Below, in pieces: positions 1 through 9,289 of a stretch of DNA of 64,000 nucleotides. The notes beneath the pieces are model-generated. The model did not search any database. It saw only the letters and a program-made list of their open reading frames with translations, and was not told where the DNA came from. A program made the translations under genes and the position numbers. This DNA is from Streptomyces sp. ICC1. GTDB taxonomy: Bacteria > Actinomycetota > Actinomycetes > Streptomycetales > Streptomycetaceae. Positions within the stretch are counted from its first letter, which is position 1; each line of letters starts with the position of its first letter. The stretch is taken from positions 3,376,267 through 3,440,266 of the forward strand of contig NZ_CP030287.1 in NCBI RefSeq assembly GCF_003287935.1. The letters are read 5' to 3'.

Positions 1-1
1 G

Positions 2-382
2 ACCGGACTGGCCCTGCTGGAGTCCGTGCTCATCGGCCTGTGGAGCGTGCTCGTCTCGCTCTACTCCAACATCAACGACCGCGACGGCGACATCGCCTCC
101 GGCCGCAAGAACCTCGCGACCATGCTGCGGCCGCCCGTCTACGCCGCCGTCATCGCCGCGTTCAGCCTCGCCGAGACCGCGGCGATCCTCTGGGCCTGCG
201 CCGTCGGCGCCGTGCCCTGGTGGTTCCTCCTCGCGCTCGCCCCGGTGATCGCCCTGCGCGTCCACCAACTGCGCACCGGACTGCTCAAAGGGCAGGTCCT
301 GGTCGCCCGCAAGCTCGGCGGCCAGGCCCACCGCCTCGGCGTGGCCCTGCTGCTCGTCGCCAACCTGCTCGCCGTCCGCTGA
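2..382 (+). CDS. UbiA-family prenyltransferase, C-terminal part
   Basis: The gene enters from the left edge, so only about the last 126 codons are visible. The fragment contains NDRDGDIASGRKNLATML, which fits the second Asp-rich motif of UbiA membrane prenyltransferases (DxxxD-type, binding Mg-diphosphate), followed by two or three hydrophobic helices. Family members transfer a prenyl chain from its diphosphate to an aromatic or other acceptor in the membrane. The next gene starts 28 bp downstream, which suggests one operon. Its position beside an epoxidase and a Pyr4-like cyclase suggests meroterpenoid prenylation; MenA-like or chlorophyll-synthase-like roles cannot be excluded without the N-terminus. 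Confidence 0.75.
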   Translation, partial: TGLALLESVLIGLWSVLVSLYSNINDRDGDIASGRKNLATMLRPPVYAAVIAAFSLAETAAILWACAVGAVPWWFLLALAPVIALRVHQLRTGLLKGQVLVARKLGGQAHRLGVALLLVANLLAVR

Positions 383-410
383 CCCGACTTCCACGAAGAC
401 AAGGCTGGGT

Positions 411-2027
411 ATGAAGAAGAACCTGCGACCCAAGAACCTGGGCGCGCTGTTCGAGGCATACGCCGACGCGGACGTGCCGGCATGGCACCTCGACCGGCCC
501 TTCGACATCGCTCCCGACGCCGGCCGCCAGTACGACGGGGCCCGCCTCGCCTCGCTCGTCGCCGACATGTCCGGCCGGCTGCGCCTGGCCGGCCTGCGCC
601 GCGGCGACCGGCTCGCCATCATCAAGGAGAACCACCACGACGTGGTGCTCCTGGCCGCGGCCGCCGCCCGCATCGGGGCACTGCCCGCCATGATCTCGGC
701 CACCAACGCCCCCGGCGTACTGGCCCAGATGATGGAGCGGTTCGCCCCGCGCGTCCTGATCGCCTCCGACTCCGTGCTCGCCGCGGCCGTCAAGGAGGGG
801 GTGCTGCTCACCGGTCCCGGGACCCAGGTGATCTCCATCGACGGGGACGTCTCGCTCGCCCCCGACGCCGTCGGCCTCGCCGACCTCAGCGGCGCGGACG
901 TGCCGCCGGTGGACCTGCGCGGCCGGGACGAGCCGATGATCTGCACGCACACCTCGGGGACCACCGGCGTCCCCAAGCTGGTGGTGCACTCCCCGAACAC
1001 CCTGCTCGGCGTCCTCACCAAGCTGGAGACGATGCCGATCCCGGGGCTGGCGGTGCGTCCCGACGACGTGTTCGCCTCCTGCATCGCCTTCGTCCACGGA
1101 CGCGCCATCACCTGGACCTTCGCCCAGATGGCCCGCCCGCCGCAGAAGGTGGTCATCCTCGCCGGCTCCGAGCCGGAGACCGCCGCCGCGATGCTCGCCG
1201 AGCACCGCCCGACGATCCTCGAGGCCTGCCCGAACATCTACCAGCGCTGGGAGCCGCTCACCGAGTCCCACCCGGCGGCGTTCAAGCGGGTGCGCGCGTA
1301 CCTCAACACCTTCGACGCCATCCACCCGCCGACCGTCCGGAAGTTCATGGAGGCCAGCGACGTCCGCCGGCCCGTGTGGGGACAGGTCTGGGGCCAGAGC
1401 GAGACCGGCCCGGTGGCCATGGCCGTCTACTCCCGCAACAAGATCCGCAAGAACGCCGGCGCCCTGGATCCGGTGACCAACGTGGTCGGCCGCCCGGTCC
1501 CGTTCGTCACGCAGGTCAAGGTCGTCGACCCGGAGACCCGCAAGCCGGTGCCCGCCGGGGAGCAGGGCGTCGTGCTCGTCCGCACCAAGGGCCTGTGCCT
1601 GACCTACCTCGGCGAGGACGACCGGCACCAGGAGAAGGCCTGGGACGGCTGGTGGAACACCGGTGACATGGGTGTGCGCTCACGCACCGGCAACCTGCGC
1701 ATCGTCGACCGCGAGGTCGACCTGATCCCCGGGGTCAGCGGCATCGAGCTGGAGTCGATCCTCCTCGAACGCCTGGAGCGCGCCACCGAGGTCATCGTCC
1801 TCGGCGACCCCGGCGGCCTGCCCGTCCCGGTCATCAGCCTGTCCGGACCGGACCTCACCGACCAGGAGTGGGCCGCGGCCACCCGCGACCTGCCCGAGCT
1901 CGCCGAGCCGCGGGTCATCGCCTGGGAGGACTTCCCGCGCACCGGCACCTGGAAGGTGCGCCGCTTCGACCTGCGCCAGCGCGTCCTGGAGTCCCAGGAA
2001 ACCTTCGGCACCGGTCTCTGGACCTGA
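411..2027 (+). CDS. Class I adenylate-forming enzyme (AMP-binding), copy 1
   Basis: This 538-aa protein has the ANL superfamily architecture. The P-loop THTSGTTGVPK lies near residues 178-188, WGQSETGP is the A5-like motif, and TGD followed by VDREVD is the A7/A8 region. The C-terminal lobe carries the catalytic lysine in GTWKVRR near residue 515, where the usual TGK has Trp in place of Gly. The length fits a stand-alone acyl-CoA ligase or acyl-AMP synthetase; no carrier domain is fused. It would activate a carboxylate with ATP. A close paralogue lies at 9290-10906, sharing the N-terminal DRPFDIAP motif and the GTGLWT/GTGRWT ending. Substrate unknown. Diazotases such as CreM and beta-lactone synthetases such as OleC belong to the same superfamily and are alternatives. 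Confidence 0.85.
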   Translation: MKKNLRPKNLGALFEAYADADVPAWHLDRPFDIAPDAGRQYDGARLASLVADMSGRLRLAGLRRGDRLAIIKENHHDVVLLAAAAARIGALPAMISATNAPGVLAQMMERFAPRVLIASDSVLAAAVKEGVLLTGPGTQVISIDGDVSLAPDAVGLADLSGADVPPVDLRGRDEPMICTHTSGTTGVPKLVVHSPNTLLGVLTKLETMPIPGLAVRPDDVFASCIAFVHGRAITWTFAQMARPPQKVVILAGSEPETAAAMLAEHRPTILEACPNIYQRWEPLTESHPAAFKRVRAYLNTFDAIHPPTVRKFMEASDVRRPVWGQVWGQSETGPVAMAVYSRNKIRKNAGALDPVTNVVGRPVPFVTQVKVVDPETRKPVPAGEQGVVLVRTKGLCLTYLGEDDRHQEKAWDGWWNTGDMGVRSRTGNLRIVDREVDLIPGVSGIELESILLERLERATEVIVLGDPGGLPVPVISLSGPDLTDQEWAAATRDLPELAEPRVIAWEDFPRTGTWKVRRFDLRQRVLESQETFGTGLWT

Positions 2028-2084
2028 TCCGCCGGTCAACCCACCCTCAACGGCCACCCACCCGGCCACCAAAGGAACGGACAG

Positions 2085-3347
2085 ATGGCAAAGATCGTCA
2101 TCATGGGACAGGGCTACGTCGGCCTGCCCCTTGCGATGCTCGCCGCCGAGGCGGGCCACACGGTCGTCGGCTTCGACGTCAGCGAGGAGCGCGTCAAGCG
2201 CATCGCGGCCGGCGAGTCCTTCGTCGAGGACGTCGCCCCCGAGCGGCTCCAGGCGGTCCTGGACTCCGGGGCCTACCGCCCCACCACCGAGGAGCGCGAG
2301 CTCGGCGGCTTCGACGTCGCCGTGATCAGCGTCCCCACCCCGCTGCGCGAGGGCGTGCCCGACCTCAGCCACATCGAGTCGGCCGCCCGCATCCTCGGCC
2401 GCTTCCTGCGCCAGGGCGCCACGATCGTCCTGGAGTCCACGACCTACCCCGGTACGACCGAGGAGCTCGTCGCGCCGATCCTGGAGGAGTTCTCGGGCCT
2501 GACCGCGGGCACCGACTTCCACCTCGGCTACAGCCCCGAGCGCATCGACCCGGGCAACCGGACCTGGACGCTGGAGCGCACCCCCAAGGTGGTCTCCGGC
2601 ATCGACGAGGCCTCCCTCGCCGCGATCGACACCTTCTACGCCGGGCTGATCGACACCACCGTCCCGGTCGGCTCCCCGAAGGTCGCCGAGCTCACCAAGC
2701 TCGTCGAGAACACCTTCCGGCACGTCAACATCGCCCTCGTCAACGAGCTCGCGATGTACGCGCACACCCTCGGCATCGACGTGTGGGAGGCCATCGACGC
2801 CGCGGCCACCAAGCCGTTCGGCTTCATGAAGTTCACCCCCGGCCCCGGCGTCGGCGGCCACTGCCTGCCCGTGGACCCGGTCTACCTGTCCTGGCAGGTG
2901 GAGCGGAAGGTCGGCCGCCTCTTCCGCTTCGTCGAGCTCGCCAACCACATCAACGACCACATGCCCGGATACGTCGTCCAGCGGCTCATCTACGGCTTCA
3001 ACGAGCGCGGCCGGGCCCTGAAGGGCGCCCGCGTCCTGCTGCTGGGCCTCGCCTACAAGCCCGACACCGGCGACGCCCGCGAATCGCCCGCCACCCGCGT
3101 CGTCGAGGGCCTGCTGCGCCTGGGCGCCGAGGTCCGCGCGGTCGACCCGCACGTCGTCGAGGGCCACGGGGTCGACCCGCGCCTGGCGCGCGTCGAGCTC
3201 ACCGCGCAGGAAGTCGCGGACGCCGACGCCGTCGTCCTGCTCACCGACCACTCGGCGTTCGACCTCGAACTGGTCGCGCAGCACGCCGCGTACGTCCTCG
3301 ACTGCCGGCGGAAGATCCCCGCCGGCCCGACGGTCGAGCACCTGTGA
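2085..3347 (+). CDS. Nucleotide-sugar (UDP-sugar) dehydrogenase
   Basis: The protein has 420 residues with an N-terminal NAD-binding MGQGYVGLP motif, the central domain, and the catalytic-cysteine segment GPGVGGHCLPVDP near residue 260. The C-terminal UDP-binding Rossmann domain includes GLAYKPDTGDARESP. Members oxidise the C6 hydroxyl of a UDP-hexose to the uronic acid in two NAD-dependent steps. The GGHCLPVDP form resembles the UDP-ManNAc/GlcNAc dehydrogenase (WecC/WbpA) branch more than UDP-glucose dehydrogenase. An AAAGGA ribosome site precedes the ATG. The next gene starts at a GTG overlapping this stop, so translational coupling is likely. It could supply a uronic acid for the product, but no glycosyltransferase is visible here. 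Confidence 0.9.
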   Translation: MAKIVIMGQGYVGLPLAMLAAEAGHTVVGFDVSEERVKRIAAGESFVEDVAPERLQAVLDSGAYRPTTEERELGGFDVAVISVPTPLREGVPDLSHIESAARILGRFLRQGATIVLESTTYPGTTEELVAPILEEFSGLTAGTDFHLGYSPERIDPGNRTWTLERTPKVVSGIDEASLAAIDTFYAGLIDTTVPVGSPKVAELTKLVENTFRHVNIALVNELAMYAHTLGIDVWEAIDAAATKPFGFMKFTPGPGVGGHCLPVDPVYLSWQVERKVGRLFRFVELANHINDHMPGYVVQRLIYGFNERGRALKGARVLLLGLAYKPDTGDARESPATRVVEGLLRLGAEVRAVDPHVVEGHGVDPRLARVELTAQEVADADAVVLLTDHSAFDLELVAQHAAYVLDCRRKIPAGPTVEHL

Positions 3348-4330
3348 GCACCCCTCGGCAGCGGGTCCTGGTCACCGGCGCCACCGGCTTCGTCGGCGGC
3401 GCGGTCACCCGCGCCCTGCTCGCGGCCGGCCGCGAGGTGACCGCCCTGGTCCGCGACCCGGCCTCGGCCGCCGCCGCGGACCTGGCCGCCGCCGGGGCAA
3501 TCCCGCACGCCGGCGACATGCTGCGGCCGGGCTCGTACACCGGGCTCGTCGAGCAGCACGACGCCGTCGTGCACGCGGCGCAGCAGCGCGTCACCGGGCG
3601 GCTGACCCCCACCCGGCTGGCGGGCCTGCGCACCGCGGACCGGGTCATGACCTCGGCGCTCGCCGAGGCCTGCCTGCGCCACGGCAGCAGGCTGCTCTAC
3701 ACCGGCGGCGCCTACGTGTACGGGGACCACGGCAACCGGTGGATCGACGAGTCCACCCCGCACACCCCGGCCCCGCTGGGCGTCGGCCACGCGGCCGGGG
3801 CCGCCCTGCTGCGTTCGCTGGCCGGGCGGGGGCTCGACGCCGTCACGCTCCACCCCGGGTTCGTCTACGGGCCCTGCGGCAACTTCAAGACCGCCTTCCT
3901 CGACCGGATCCGCTCCGGGCGGCTGCGCCACATCGGCGACGGCCGCGCCTACTGGAGCTGCGTCCACGTCGAGGACCTCGCGGCCGGATACGTGGCCGCA
4001 CTGGACCGGGCGCCCGCGGGCGGCTCGTACAACCTCGTCGACGACGAGCCGCTGCGGATCGCCCAGTTCACCGCGCGGATCGCGTTCGCCACCGGCGTGC
4101 GCAAGGTCTCGGGCGTACCGCGCCCGCTCGCCGCGCTCGCCCTTGGCGGGGCCGTCGCGGCCTCGCTGACCACCTCGTACCGCGTTTCCAACCGCCGCGC
4201 CCGCACCGAGCTCGGCTGGAGCCTTGTCCACCCCACCGTGGCGGACGGCCTGCCCACGGTCCTCGGGGACCTCGCGGCCCGCCCCAGGGCCGCGGCCGCC
4301 ACCACGCACGCAGGAGGGAGCAGCCGATGA
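3344..4330 (+). CDS. Extended SDR / NAD-dependent epimerase-dehydratase homologue with degenerate active site
   Basis: This 328-aa protein begins at the GTG within GTGA, overlapping the preceding stop. The N-terminal VLVTGATGFVGGAV is the NAD(P)-binding TGxxGxxG motif, and YTGGAYVYG and HPGFVYGP are extended-SDR landmarks. Where the catalytic YxxxK should lie (PLGVGHAAGA) the residues align as LxxxH, so the classical Tyr-Lys pair appears to be missing. It may bind a nucleotide or substrate without normal catalysis, or use a different mechanism. It overlaps the next gene by ATGA. Sugar epimerase, OleD-like reductase or 3-beta-HSD-like roles are all possible; none is established by the sequence. 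Confidence 0.75.
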   Translation: MSTPRQRVLVTGATGFVGGAVTRALLAAGREVTALVRDPASAAAADLAAAGAIPHAGDMLRPGSYTGLVEQHDAVVHAAQQRVTGRLTPTRLAGLRTADRVMTSALAEACLRHGSRLLYTGGAYVYGDHGNRWIDESTPHTPAPLGVGHAAGAALLRSLAGRGLDAVTLHPGFVYGPCGNFKTAFLDRIRSGRLRHIGDGRAYWSCVHVEDLAAGYVAALDRAPAGGSYNLVDDEPLRIAQFTARIAFATGVRKVSGVPRPLAALALGGAVAASLTTSYRVSNRRARTELGWSLVHPTVADGLPTVLGDLAARPRAAAATTHAGGSSR

Positions 4331-5898
4331 GTCCGACCACAGCGGTCCCCGGCACCGACACCGGCGAGGGCCACGCCGTCGTCATCGGATCGAGCCTCGC
4401 CGGGCTCACCGCGGCCGCCGCCCTGGCCCGCACCATGGACCGGGTCACGGTCATCGAGCGCGACCGGCTCCCGGACGGCCCGCAGTGGCGCCGGGGCGTG
4501 GCCCAGTCCCGGCACGCCCACAACCTGATGGCCGCCGGCCACCAGGGGCTGGAGCGGCTGTTCCCGGGCATCGAACGCGAGCTGATCGCCGGCGGCATGG
4601 TCCGCGTCCGCATGCCCGAGGACATCCTGCTGATGGCCCCCGGCGGCTGGATCCCGCGCTTCGACACCGGCCTGTCGATGATGACCGGCACCCGCGACGT
4701 CATCGACTCGGTCGTCCGCGAACGGCTGCGCACCGACCCGAAGGTCACCTTCCTGCAGGAGCACGAGGTGGTCTCCCTCCAGGCCGGGCCCGGATCCACC
4801 GTCGCCGGTGTCCGGGTGCGCGGCAGGGACGGCGCGGCCCCGGCCGGCTGGGGCGCCGAGCGGTTCATCGCCGCCGCCTTCACCGTCGACGCCTCGGGCC
4901 GCAAGTCCCGGGCCCCCGAATGGCTCGCGGAGCTGGGCTACGAGGCTCCGCGCGAGACCGTCGTCGACGCGCAGACCGCCTACGCCACCGCGGTGTTCGC
5001 CCCTCCGGCCGGCCATGCCGCCGACTGGACGTGCATGCTGCTGATGGCCACCCCCGACAATCCGCGCCAGGGCATCCTCAACCCCATCGAGGACGGCAAG
5101 TGGATGGTGTCGGTGTCCGTCAGTGGCGGGCAGCGCCCGCCCACCGACCTCGACGGCTTCCTGCGCGCCGTCAAGTCCCTGCGCGATCCCGTCCTGTTCG
5201 AGGCCGTCCGGGACGCAACCCTGCTGGGCCGCATCCACGGCTCGGGCCGCACCGAGAACCGCTGGCGCCACTACGAGAAGCTGCGCCGCGCCCCCGACCG
5301 GTTCCTGGTCGTCGGCGACGCGATGGCCGCCTTCAACCCCTCCTACGGGCAGGGCATGTCGGTCGCCGTCCAGGGCGCGCTGGTCCTCGACCGGATGCTG
5401 CGCGACCACGGCGCCGCCCCCGGTCTGGCCGGGCGGCTGCGCAAGGCGCTGGCCAGGCAGGCCGCCGGGGCGTGGCAGATCGCCACCACCTCCGACCTCA
5501 AGTACCCGTGGGCCGCCGAGGTGTCCCCGCCCGACCTGCAGACCCGCATCGCGCAGTGGTACGTCGACAAGGTCGCCGCGGTGGCCCCGGTCAACCGTGC
5601 CGCCGCCACCGTGATCCTCGAACTGGGCCAGCTGCTGGTCACACCGACCGCGGCCTTCCGGCCCAAGGTCCTGGCCGCGGCCCTGCGCGGGCCGCGCCGG
5701 CCCGTTCCCTCCGCCCCGCCGAGCACCACGCACGGCGCGGCCGCCCGCACCTCCCCGGTGGGGGCCCTCACCCCTTCTTCCGGACCGCGGGCCGCGAGCT
5801 CCTCCGCACGGCCGCCCCAGGGCGGGCCGGGTGCGCGGGACGCGACGCCGCTCGCCGACATCGTTCCGATCCACGGCAGTTCAAGGAGAACCCGATGA
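4327..5898 (+). CDS. FAD-dependent monooxygenase, possible terpene epoxidase
   Basis: The protein has 523 residues. It starts at the ATG of an ATGA overlap with the upstream stop. It has the N-terminal FAD dinucleotide motif (VVIGSSLAGLTAAAALA), then GVAQSRHAHNLM, typical of the group of flavin oxygenases annotated as polyprenyl-methoxyphenol-hydroxylase or epoxidase-like. Near residue 330 it has GDAMAAFNPSYGQGMSVA, the GD motif that contacts the FAD ribityl. Members hydroxylate or epoxidise lipophilic substrates. In an operon with a UbiA enzyme and a Pyr4-like cyclase, epoxidation of a prenyl terminus before cyclisation is the most attractive role. Halogenation is less likely because no WxWxIP motif was seen. 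Confidence 0.8.
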   Translation: MSPTTAVPGTDTGEGHAVVIGSSLAGLTAAAALARTMDRVTVIERDRLPDGPQWRRGVAQSRHAHNLMAAGHQGLERLFPGIERELIAGGMVRVRMPEDILLMAPGGWIPRFDTGLSMMTGTRDVIDSVVRERLRTDPKVTFLQEHEVVSLQAGPGSTVAGVRVRGRDGAAPAGWGAERFIAAAFTVDASGRKSRAPEWLAELGYEAPRETVVDAQTAYATAVFAPPAGHAADWTCMLLMATPDNPRQGILNPIEDGKWMVSVSVSGGQRPPTDLDGFLRAVKSLRDPVLFEAVRDATLLGRIHGSGRTENRWRHYEKLRRAPDRFLVVGDAMAAFNPSYGQGMSVAVQGALVLDRMLRDHGAAPGLAGRLRKALARQAAGAWQIATTSDLKYPWAAEVSPPDLQTRIAQWYVDKVAAVAPVNRAAATVILELGQLLVTPTAAFRPKVLAAALRGPRRPVPSAPPSTTHGAAARTSPVGALTPSSGPRAASSSARPPQGGPGARDATPLADIVPIHGSSRRTR

Positions 5899-6902
5899 CC
5901 ACGACCTCCATCCGCCCCGCGGACCTGGACGCGGCCCCGGCCCCGGCCGCGTCCGGCGGCACGGTCCGCGAGGACCTGACCTTCACCGTGCGCCCCGCCG
6001 CGGCGCCGGAGACCGAGTGGCGGCTCCGCGGCGAGCTGCTGATCCCCGAGCAGGGGTCCGACACCGTCCAGGTGCTGCTGGCGGGCCTCACCTACGACCG
6101 CCGCTACTGGACCGTGCCCGGCGCGTACGACTACGCCGCCCACATGCTGGCCGCCGGCTACGCGGTGCTGCTCCTCGACCGCCTCGGCACCGGCGCCAGC
6201 AGCCGCCCGGCAGCCGTCGACGTCACCGTCGACAGCAACGTCGAGACCATCCACCACGTCATCCAGGAGCTCCGCTCCGGCACCCCCGCCGGGCACTCCT
6301 TCGCCAAGGTCGTCTCCGTCGGCCACTCCTTCGGCTCCGGCCTGGCCATCGTCGAGGCCGCCCGCCACGCGGACGTGGACGCCCTGGTCGTCACCGGCAT
6401 GCTGCACACCACGGCGCCGCTGTACGACGAGGTCATCAACTTCTTCCACCCGGGCGCCGAGGACCCGGTCATCGCCGACCCGGACCTGCCGCAGTGGTAC
6501 ATGACCCAGCGCCCGGGCCTGCGCGCCCGGATGCTCGAGCACGCGCAGGGCATCGACCCGGAGCTGTCGGCGCACGACGAGCTCATCAAGGCCACCGCCA
6601 CCCTCGGCGAGGGCGAGAGCCTGCCCCAGACCTACCTGCCCGAGTACTCGCTCGCGGTCAAGGTTCCCGTGCTCCTCGTGGTCGGTGAGCACGACGCGCT
6701 GTTCAGCAGCGCGGACGTCGGCTTCGCCGCCGACAGCGCGGCCGTGCACGCCTTCGAAGAGGGCTTCTACGGCCCCGAGGCGGAGCTGGAGACCCACGTC
6801 ATCCCGGCGACCGGTCACTCCCTCAACGTGCACCGCACCGCACCCGAGGCCTACGCGATCACCTCGCGCTGGCTGAACCGAAAGCTCTCCGCGTCCGCAT
6901 GA
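5895..6902 (+). CDS. Alpha/beta-hydrolase
   Basis: The protein has 335 residues and starts at an ATG overlapping the stop of the upstream flavoenzyme (ATGA), with AAGGAG just upstream. The nucleophile elbow is GHSFGSG near residue 138. VVGEHDALF fits the acid residue and TGHSLNVH the catalytic histidine. No signal peptide is seen. It probably hydrolyses an ester, thioester or similar bond of a pathway intermediate in the cytoplasm. Alternatives are a thioesterase-like editing enzyme or an epoxide hydrolase. The substrate cannot be inferred from the sequence. Confidence 0.8.
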   Translation: MTTTSIRPADLDAAPAPAASGGTVREDLTFTVRPAAAPETEWRLRGELLIPEQGSDTVQVLLAGLTYDRRYWTVPGAYDYAAHMLAAGYAVLLLDRLGTGASSRPAAVDVTVDSNVETIHHVIQELRSGTPAGHSFAKVVSVGHSFGSGLAIVEAARHADVDALVVTGMLHTTAPLYDEVINFFHPGAEDPVIADPDLPQWYMTQRPGLRARMLEHAQGIDPELSAHDELIKATATLGEGESLPQTYLPEYSLAVKVPVLLVVGEHDALFSSADVGFAADSAAVHAFEEGFYGPEAELETHVIPATGHSLNVHRTAPEAYAITSRWLNRKLSASA

Positions 6903-6935
6903 CGTCGGAGTTACGTTCCGAAAAAGGGGAATCCC

Positions 6936-9176
6936 ATGTTTGAGAGTCTTTCCCGCGTCCTTCTCAATTCGCCAAAGAAGGTGCTGCTCTGGACCTTGCT
7001 CGTCGTCCTCCTCGCCGGAGGCGCGGCGGGCGGTCTGCAGAAGCGCCTCACGATGGGTGGATACGAGTCCACCGGAACCGAGTCCTTCAAGGCCGCGGCC
7101 GAGCTGGGTGAGACCTTCAAGCAGGGTGAACCCAACCTGCTCCTGCTGGTGAAGGACGAGCGCGGGGTCGACGACCCCGCGGTCGCCGCCGCGGGCGCCG
7201 CCCTCACCGAGAAGATCGCCGGCGAGGCCGAGATCTCCAACGTGGTCTCCTACTGGACCTCGGGCAAGGCCCCGGCCCTGCGCGCCAAGTCGGGCAACCA
7301 GGCCCTCGTACTGGGCCGGGTCAACGGTGACTTCGACGAGGTCATCGCCCGGATCAAGGAGATCGACAAGGAGTACACGGGCAAGGTCGAGGGGCTGGAG
7401 GTGAAGACCGGCGGCTCCGCGATGATGTGGCTGGAGAACACCACCCAGTCCAACGAGGACAGCGCCAAGGCCGACTCCATGGTCTTCCCGCTCGTGCTCC
7501 TCGTCCTCGTGATCATCTTCGGCAGCGTGATCGCCGCCCTGCTCCCGCTGGCCGTCGCCATGAGCGCGATGCTGCTGTCGATGGGCGTGCTGTTCGGCGT
7601 CACCATGTTCAGCGAGACCTCCAGCATGGTCATGAGCACCACGACCTTCCTGGGGCTCGGCCTGGGCATCGACTACAGCCTCCTCTTCGTCACCCGCTAC
7701 CGAGAGGAACTGCGGCGCGGCAAGGAGATCAACGAGGCCATCCGCGCCACCATGCACACCGCCGGCCGCACGGTGCTCTTCTCCGCGCTGACGGTCGCGG
7801 TCGCCTTCCTCGGCCTGTTCGCACTGCCCTTCACGATGCTGCGCTCGCTGGCCTTCGGCTGCATCGCCACCGCGCTGCTCGCCGCCGGCTCGACGATCGT
7901 GCTGGTCCCGGCCCTGCTCAAGTGGATCGGGCCGCGCATCGACAAGTGGAAGATCATCAAGCGCAAGGAGAACCCCGCCAAGGACGGCGGCGGCTTCTGG
8001 CACACCACCTCGACCGCGGTCATGAAGCGCCCGGTCCTGGTCACCGTGCTCGTCCTCGCCTTCGTCGTCCTGCTCGGCCTGCCGGCCGCGAACATGAACG
8101 TGCGCCTGCCCGACGAGAGCGTGCTGCCCGCCGACGCCAAGTCGGCCCAGGTGGCCGCGCAGCTCAAGGCGGACTTCGACTCCCGCGAGCAGCAGCCCCT
8201 GCAGATCGTCGCCGTCGGCAGCGGTGACCCGAAGTCCAAGACGGCCGAGATCGGCTCCTACGCCGAGCAGCTGTCCGCGCTCCCCGGCGTGACCCGCGTC
8301 GACGCCCTCACCGGCTCCTACACCGGCGGCAAGCTGGTCACCGGGCCCACCGAGGCCAACGGCCGCTTCGCCGCCGCCGATTCCACCTTCCTGTCCCTCA
8401 TCCCGGCCGTGGACCCGTACGGCGACAAGGGCGACGAGCTCGTCCAGGACGTCCGTGGCGCGAAGGCCCCCTTCGACGTCAAGGTCGGCGGCCCCGCGGC
8501 CGTCAGCGTCGACACCTTCGACCAGCTCGAGGACACCCTTCCGGTGGCCGCCCTCATCCTGTTCGTCGGCATGTTCGTCCTGCTCTTCCTGCTCACCGGA
8601 AGCGTGCTGCTGCCGATCAAGGCGATGCTCCTCACCGGCCTGAGCCTGTCCGCCACCTTCGGCGCCCTCGTCTTCATCTTCCAGGACGGCCACCTCAAGG
8701 GACTGGTCGGCGACTTCATCGTGACCGGCGCCATCACCTGGACCGTGCCGGTGATGCTCTTCACGATCGCCTTCGCCCTGTCCATGGACTACGAGGTGTT
8801 CATGCTGTCCCGGATCAAGGAGGAGTACGACCGCACCGGTGACAACGAGCTGGCGGTCGCCTCCGGTCTGGAGCGCGTCGGCAAGGTCGTCACCTACGCG
8901 GCCCTGCTGCTCTCGCTGGTCTTCGTGGTCCTGGTCACCTCGGGCATCAGCTACATGAAGGCGATCGGCCTCGGCCTGACCCTCGCCATCGTCATGGACG
9001 CCACCATCATCCGCGGCGCGCTGCTGCCCGCCACGATGAAGCTGATGGGACGCGCCAACTGGTGGGCCCCCGGCCCGCTGCGCAAGCTGCACCAGCGCTT
9101 CGGCCTCCACGAGGGCGAAGAGCCGCCGGCGAACGGCGCGAACGCCGCGGCGCCGCTGGCCTCCAACACCCGCTGA
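6936..9176 (+). CDS. MMPL/RND-family lipid exporter
   Basis: This is a 746-aa membrane protein with the two-fold MMPL layout: one transmembrane segment, an extracytoplasmic domain, a five- to six-helix bundle, then the same again. The first bundle has GIDYSLLFVTRYREE (residue ~245) and the second SMDYEVFMLSRIKEEYD (~617). These are the paired Asp-Tyr motifs of the proton relay in MmpL3-type transporters. The start has a good AAAGGGGA ribosome site. MMPL proteins in Streptomyces clusters (for example ActII-3) export lipophilic products, so export or self-resistance for the product of this operon is likely. A hairpin follows the stop. Confidence 0.92.
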   Translation: MFESLSRVLLNSPKKVLLWTLLVVLLAGGAAGGLQKRLTMGGYESTGTESFKAAAELGETFKQGEPNLLLLVKDERGVDDPAVAAAGAALTEKIAGEAEISNVVSYWTSGKAPALRAKSGNQALVLGRVNGDFDEVIARIKEIDKEYTGKVEGLEVKTGGSAMMWLENTTQSNEDSAKADSMVFPLVLLVLVIIFGSVIAALLPLAVAMSAMLLSMGVLFGVTMFSETSSMVMSTTTFLGLGLGIDYSLLFVTRYREELRRGKEINEAIRATMHTAGRTVLFSALTVAVAFLGLFALPFTMLRSLAFGCIATALLAAGSTIVLVPALLKWIGPRIDKWKIIKRKENPAKDGGGFWHTTSTAVMKRPVLVTVLVLAFVVLLGLPAANMNVRLPDESVLPADAKSAQVAAQLKADFDSREQQPLQIVAVGSGDPKSKTAEIGSYAEQLSALPGVTRVDALTGSYTGGKLVTGPTEANGRFAAADSTFLSLIPAVDPYGDKGDELVQDVRGAKAPFDVKVGGPAAVSVDTFDQLEDTLPVAALILFVGMFVLLFLLTGSVLLPIKAMLLTGLSLSATFGALVFIFQDGHLKGLVGDFIVTGAITWTVPVMLFTIAFALSMDYEVFMLSRIKEEYDRTGDNELAVASGLERVGKVVTYAALLLSLVFVVLVTSGISYMKAIGLGLTLAIVMDATIIRGALLPATMKLMGRANWWAPGPLRKLHQRFGLHEGEEPPANGANAAAPLASNTR

Positions 9177-9192
9177 CGACCCTGGTCGTGCT

Positions 9193-9232
9193 CTGTGCCT
9201 CGCCGCCCGGGAGACCGGGCGGTGGGGCACAG
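9193..9232 (+). terminator. Hairpin between MMPL exporter and second ligase
   Basis: CTGTGCC (9193-9199) pairs with GGCACAG (9226-9232), and the inner arms CCGCCCGG and CCGGGCGG pair around a GAGA loop. No T-run follows. It could attenuate or stabilise the transcript inside the operon. Confidence 0.5.
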
Positions 9233-9289
9233 GGCGGACCCCGGCCCCGCGGTCGGCGGCATCCACCTCTGTCTCCTGGGAGAAACAAC

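Noticed and set aside
4327..5898. Flavin-dependent halogenase
   Set aside because: The WxWxIP halogenase motif was not seen; the epoxidase/hydroxylase-like motifs fit better.
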